A DNA stretch of 64,000 bases from Thermoplasmatales archaeon (GTDB lineage: Archaea > Thermoplasmatota > Thermoplasmata > Thermoplasmatales > Thermoplasmataceae), in assembly GCA_016806715.1 (NCBI GenBank), contig CP060531.1, forward strand, positions 915,966 through 979,965, in the 5' to 3' direction. Below, piece after piece: positions 61,924 through 64,000 of this stretch. Positions within the stretch are counted from its first letter, which is position 1; the number at the start of each line of letters is the position of its first letter. The notes under the pieces were generated by a model. That model worked only from the letters and a program-made list of their open reading frames with translations, was not told where the DNA came from and did not search any database. Both the position numbers and the translations under genes were made by a program.

Positions 61924-62586
61924 ATGGAAAAGATAAAAGTACTGGCCGCGCCTGGTCCGGTTTCGTACCCAATAATAGCAGCAAGAGACGAACGCTTTGA
62001 CATAGTTTTCTCGAAAGAAGGGGACGCCGACATAGTACTGGATTCATCGGTATCGATGATAAAACGGGGATTGAAGCCAAACTATTCCCTGATATCCGGA
62101 CTGTCGGGATTCATGCCAGGCGTTGGAAATAAAATAGCCATATGGAGAAAGGGTAGCGCTGGAGACGTTCTTGCAAGGGCCGTTACTGCCCTGAAGGGAA
62201 TGAAACCAGAAATTATATACGTCGATGAACAGCCAGGCATAAAGGAAATGCTGTCTTCAGGAAAGGCCGATTCAGCAGTTGTTGCTGCCCCAAATGGCAG
62301 GATCATAACGTTTGAGGAGCTGCTCGCGGAGCATGGCATCAAAATGCCCGGGAGTTGTGTTGCAAAGGTCAGCGACTCCGTAAAGAACGATTTTCTCGAG
62401 GCACACAATGCGGGGTTGAAAAGGTTCAGGGAGGATCCGGAAGGGACTTCCAATTTTGTCGCCTCGGTTCTGCCGGTAAAAACAGGCGTTGGATTTATCA
62501 GGGACGCGATTCTGAAAGCCAGAACTGAAGTCAGTGAAATCAAGGATGACGAGGACTTCACGCTACTTGTGAAAAAATTCTCCTGA
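61924..62586 (+). CDS. DUF3834-like periplasmic-binding-fold protein
   Basis: This 220-residue protein resembles the Thermoplasmatales family DUF3834, which is related to solute-binding proteins. It opens KIKVLAAPGPVSYPIIAARDERFDIVFS, has DADIVLDSSVSMIKRGLKPNYSLISGLSGF and KADSAVVAAPNGRIITFEELLAEHGIKMPGS. It lacks a signal peptide, so it is probably cytoplasmic. An enzyme of the MqnA/MqnD fold is an alternative; the UbiD/UbiA genes nearby make a quinone link possible but unproven. A TATA box (cttatagat, ~61896-61904) precedes it. Confidence 0.6.
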   Translation: MEKIKVLAAPGPVSYPIIAARDERFDIVFSKEGDADIVLDSSVSMIKRGLKPNYSLISGLSGFMPGVGNKIAIWRKGSAGDVLARAVTALKGMKPEIIYVDEQPGIKEMLSSGKADSAVVAAPNGRIITFEELLAEHGIKMPGSCVAKVSDSVKNDFLEAHNAGLKRFREDPEGTSNFVASVLPVKTGVGFIRDAILKARTEVSEIKDDEDFTLLVKKFS

Positions 62587-62595
62587 AGCCGGCAT

Positions 62596-63774
62596 ATGAT
62601 CAGCAAGAGACCGTACATTGTGGTGTTGACTGTCATCGTTTCAATGACCTTTGCAGTAAGGTCGAGCAACAACATGTTCAGCACCACTGTACCGCTCCTG
62701 GCAATGTATAACTTTCATTTCACCGATCTCATGGTTGGATTGCTCTCTGCAGTTGGAGCGGGGGCAACTTTCATCATGAGTGCCATGATTAACTCAAGGC
62801 TGCATTCAGGACCCAGAAGATTGCTCTTTCTTGTCTCATCGTTCACCTACATGGTCATTTATCCATTATTTTACTTCTCAAACTATATCCTGATATGGCC
62901 ACTTGTTATCATAGCTGGTTTTGTCCTTGGTTCATTGATGCCGAACATCATTACATCTGCAAGCCTTCTCGACAATAAGACACAGAGAGAAAGATTACTG
63001 TCAATTTACACTCTGACACTGAGCCTTTCCCTGATAGCGGGCCCTACAATTGAATCCGAAATCCTCCTGAAGTTCAGCCTCATTCAATCTTTCCTCTTCT
63101 TCACAGCATTACCTGTCGTGGCATTCATTTCGTCCTTTTATATCCAGTTTCCAGAAGATAAAAGCGCGGAGAAGATTCCGTATTACACTATATTCAAGGC
63201 TCATGGTTTCAAGGCGGCAACCCTGAATATCCTTACCTACAACATTCCATTTGCCCTGATCCTTACGTTTGGGGGTATTTATGCAAAGGATCAGTTTGGT
63301 GTTTCCTATTCCGTGATCACGCTCATATTCAGCCTGTTTTTCACATCATCGTTCCTGTCAAGGCTGCTCCTGACAATATATGTCCCGACGAAGATATTCA
63401 GGCTCATGACACTTTCGGTGATTGTAACAACAATAGGGCTCATTGCTCTTTCATTTTCTCCAAACATATACCTATTCGCTGTGAGTTTCCTCATTCTGGG
63501 GCTTCCCCATGGGTTCACGTACCCCCTCTCCATAATATCCATATCAAGAGGCTTTGAACAAACCATGAGAAGCGTTGCCAACAGCTACTTTTTCTCCCTT
63601 ATGATGATCGTAGGAGCATTGATGCCGGTCATATCTGGATTTATTGTTGGCTCAGTAGGCTTCAGGATCGGTTTTGTATCCATAGTCCCGGTGGTGGTAA
63701 TACTCTATATCCTCCTGAGGAAGGAGGCAGGATATCTTGAACTGCCGGAAAAAGCAATCGGGACAGTTGAATGA
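62596..63774 (+). CDS. MFS transporter
   Basis: This 392-residue protein has about 12 membrane helices. It starts MISKRPYIVVLTVIVSMTFAVRSSNNMFSTTVPLLAMYNF, with typical helix 2 (LMVGLLSAVGAGATFIMSAMI) and a mid-protein loop (FPEDKSAEKIPYYTIFKAHGFK) between the two halves. Its substrate is unknown. It starts nine bases after the DUF3834 stop, so the two are probably one operon. Confidence 0.82.
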   Translation: MISKRPYIVVLTVIVSMTFAVRSSNNMFSTTVPLLAMYNFHFTDLMVGLLSAVGAGATFIMSAMINSRLHSGPRRLLFLVSSFTYMVIYPLFYFSNYILIWPLVIIAGFVLGSLMPNIITSASLLDNKTQRERLLSIYTLTLSLSLIAGPTIESEILLKFSLIQSFLFFTALPVVAFISSFYIQFPEDKSAEKIPYYTIFKAHGFKAATLNILTYNIPFALILTFGGIYAKDQFGVSYSVITLIFSLFFTSSFLSRLLLTIYVPTKIFRLMTLSVIVTTIGLIALSFSPNIYLFAVSFLILGLPHGFTYPLSIISISRGFEQTMRSVANSYFFSLMMIVGALMPVISGFIVGSVGFRIGFVSIVPVVVILYILLRKEAGYLELPEKAIGTVE

Positions 63775-64000
63775 GCCCTGGAAGTCTGGAGAAATATCTG
63801 TTCAGAACCTATGGCGAAAATCGAGCTTAGGGGAAAGCCTTTGTCAATTCCTGTTTTCCTTTGTCATCGTTTAGTTCCAGCAATTATTCCTCCCGTATAC
63901 TCATTTTCATCCCGCAGCTGAATTCTATTGTCTTTCTGGGATTTTACGACGTTTGCCTACATTGATTGTGACTGATTCCTGGCAATGGATTTCCGCCAAA
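63775..64000. other. Window end, nothing recognised
   Basis: In these last 226 bases I see no complete gene. They may be the start of an intergenic region or of a relic. Confidence 0.35.

Noticed and set aside
1-64000. A CRISPR array
   Set aside because: No regularly spaced direct repeats were seen anywhere in the window, and no cas genes.

Overview
The window looks like chromosome from an acidophilic, heterotrophic Thermoplasmatales-type archaeon (Ferroplasma/Thermoplasma relatives). The clues are: many genes whose start codon lies about 22-26 bases downstream of a TATA box, so leaderless transcripts are likely, several with GTG starts; a two-subunit 2-oxoacid:ferredoxin oxidoreductase with a fused gamma-alpha chain; a fused ADP-forming acyl-CoA synthetase; a gluconate/galactonate dehydratase of the non-phosphorylating Entner-Doudoroff type; an archaeal asparagine-synthetase-like protein; a cupredoxin/Rieske/cytochrome b operon; and archaeal regulators (HTH-10, Lrp/AsnC, HxlR, PadR). 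The assignment rests on recognised protein families, not on a search. Layout: 1-4.2 kb holds the end of an aspartate ammonia-lyase-like gene, a DsrE-like gene and korAB. From 4.2 to 17.65 kb is an accessory island: a decayed group II intron, an unusually AT-rich peptide ABC transporter (binding protein, two permeases, two ATPases with large insertions, a small membrane protein), and remains of at least four transposase genes (two DDE types, IS3 and IS630). From 17.7 to 26.5 kb is an energy and redox block: an HTH-10 regulator facing a CuA-like cupredoxin, an S49 peptidase, ADP-forming acetyl-CoA synthetase, an HxlR regulator facing YceI, and the cupredoxin-Rieske-cytochrome b operon. From 26.5 to 34.2 kb are a cupin, a nucleoside phosphorylase, two tRNA-Ser genes flanking an AsnC-type regulator and an asparagine-synthetase-like gene, an MFS transporter and a UvrD-type helicase-nuclease. 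From 34.5 to 38 kb are small membrane genes and a two-gene cassette of unknown function lying between transposase and TnpB relics. From 38 to 44.9 kb are housekeeping genes (methyltransferase, TauE/SafE, aminotransferase, DUF302, AhpD-like, thioredoxin and its reductase, GNAT). From 45 to 49.2 kb is a second accessory zone: small membrane proteins with a signal-peptidase-like protein, IS relics, and an AbiE toxin-antitoxin pair with a palindromic operator. From 49.3 to 64 kb are tRNA-Pro, a dienoyl-CoA-reductase-like SDR, a candidate C/D box guide RNA, a CDGSH protein, a RecA/KaiC-like pseudo-ATPase behind gnaD, aconitase, two MFS carriers, UbiA and UbiD, and small membrane proteins. Together the genes suggest growth on peptides and sugars: uptake by the Opp-type transporter, gluconate dehydration, pyruvate oxidation by KorAB, ATP from ADP-forming acetyl-CoA synthetase, aconitase in the citrate cycle, and electrons passing through a quinone (UbiA/UbiD) to the cytochrome b-Rieske complex and copper proteins. 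The least explained pieces are the gene pair at 35.6-37.5 kb, the cupredoxins that keep the Cys pair of a CuA site but lack its His, the KaiC-like protein with ruined Walker motifs, and the C/D guide RNA at 50.4 kb.
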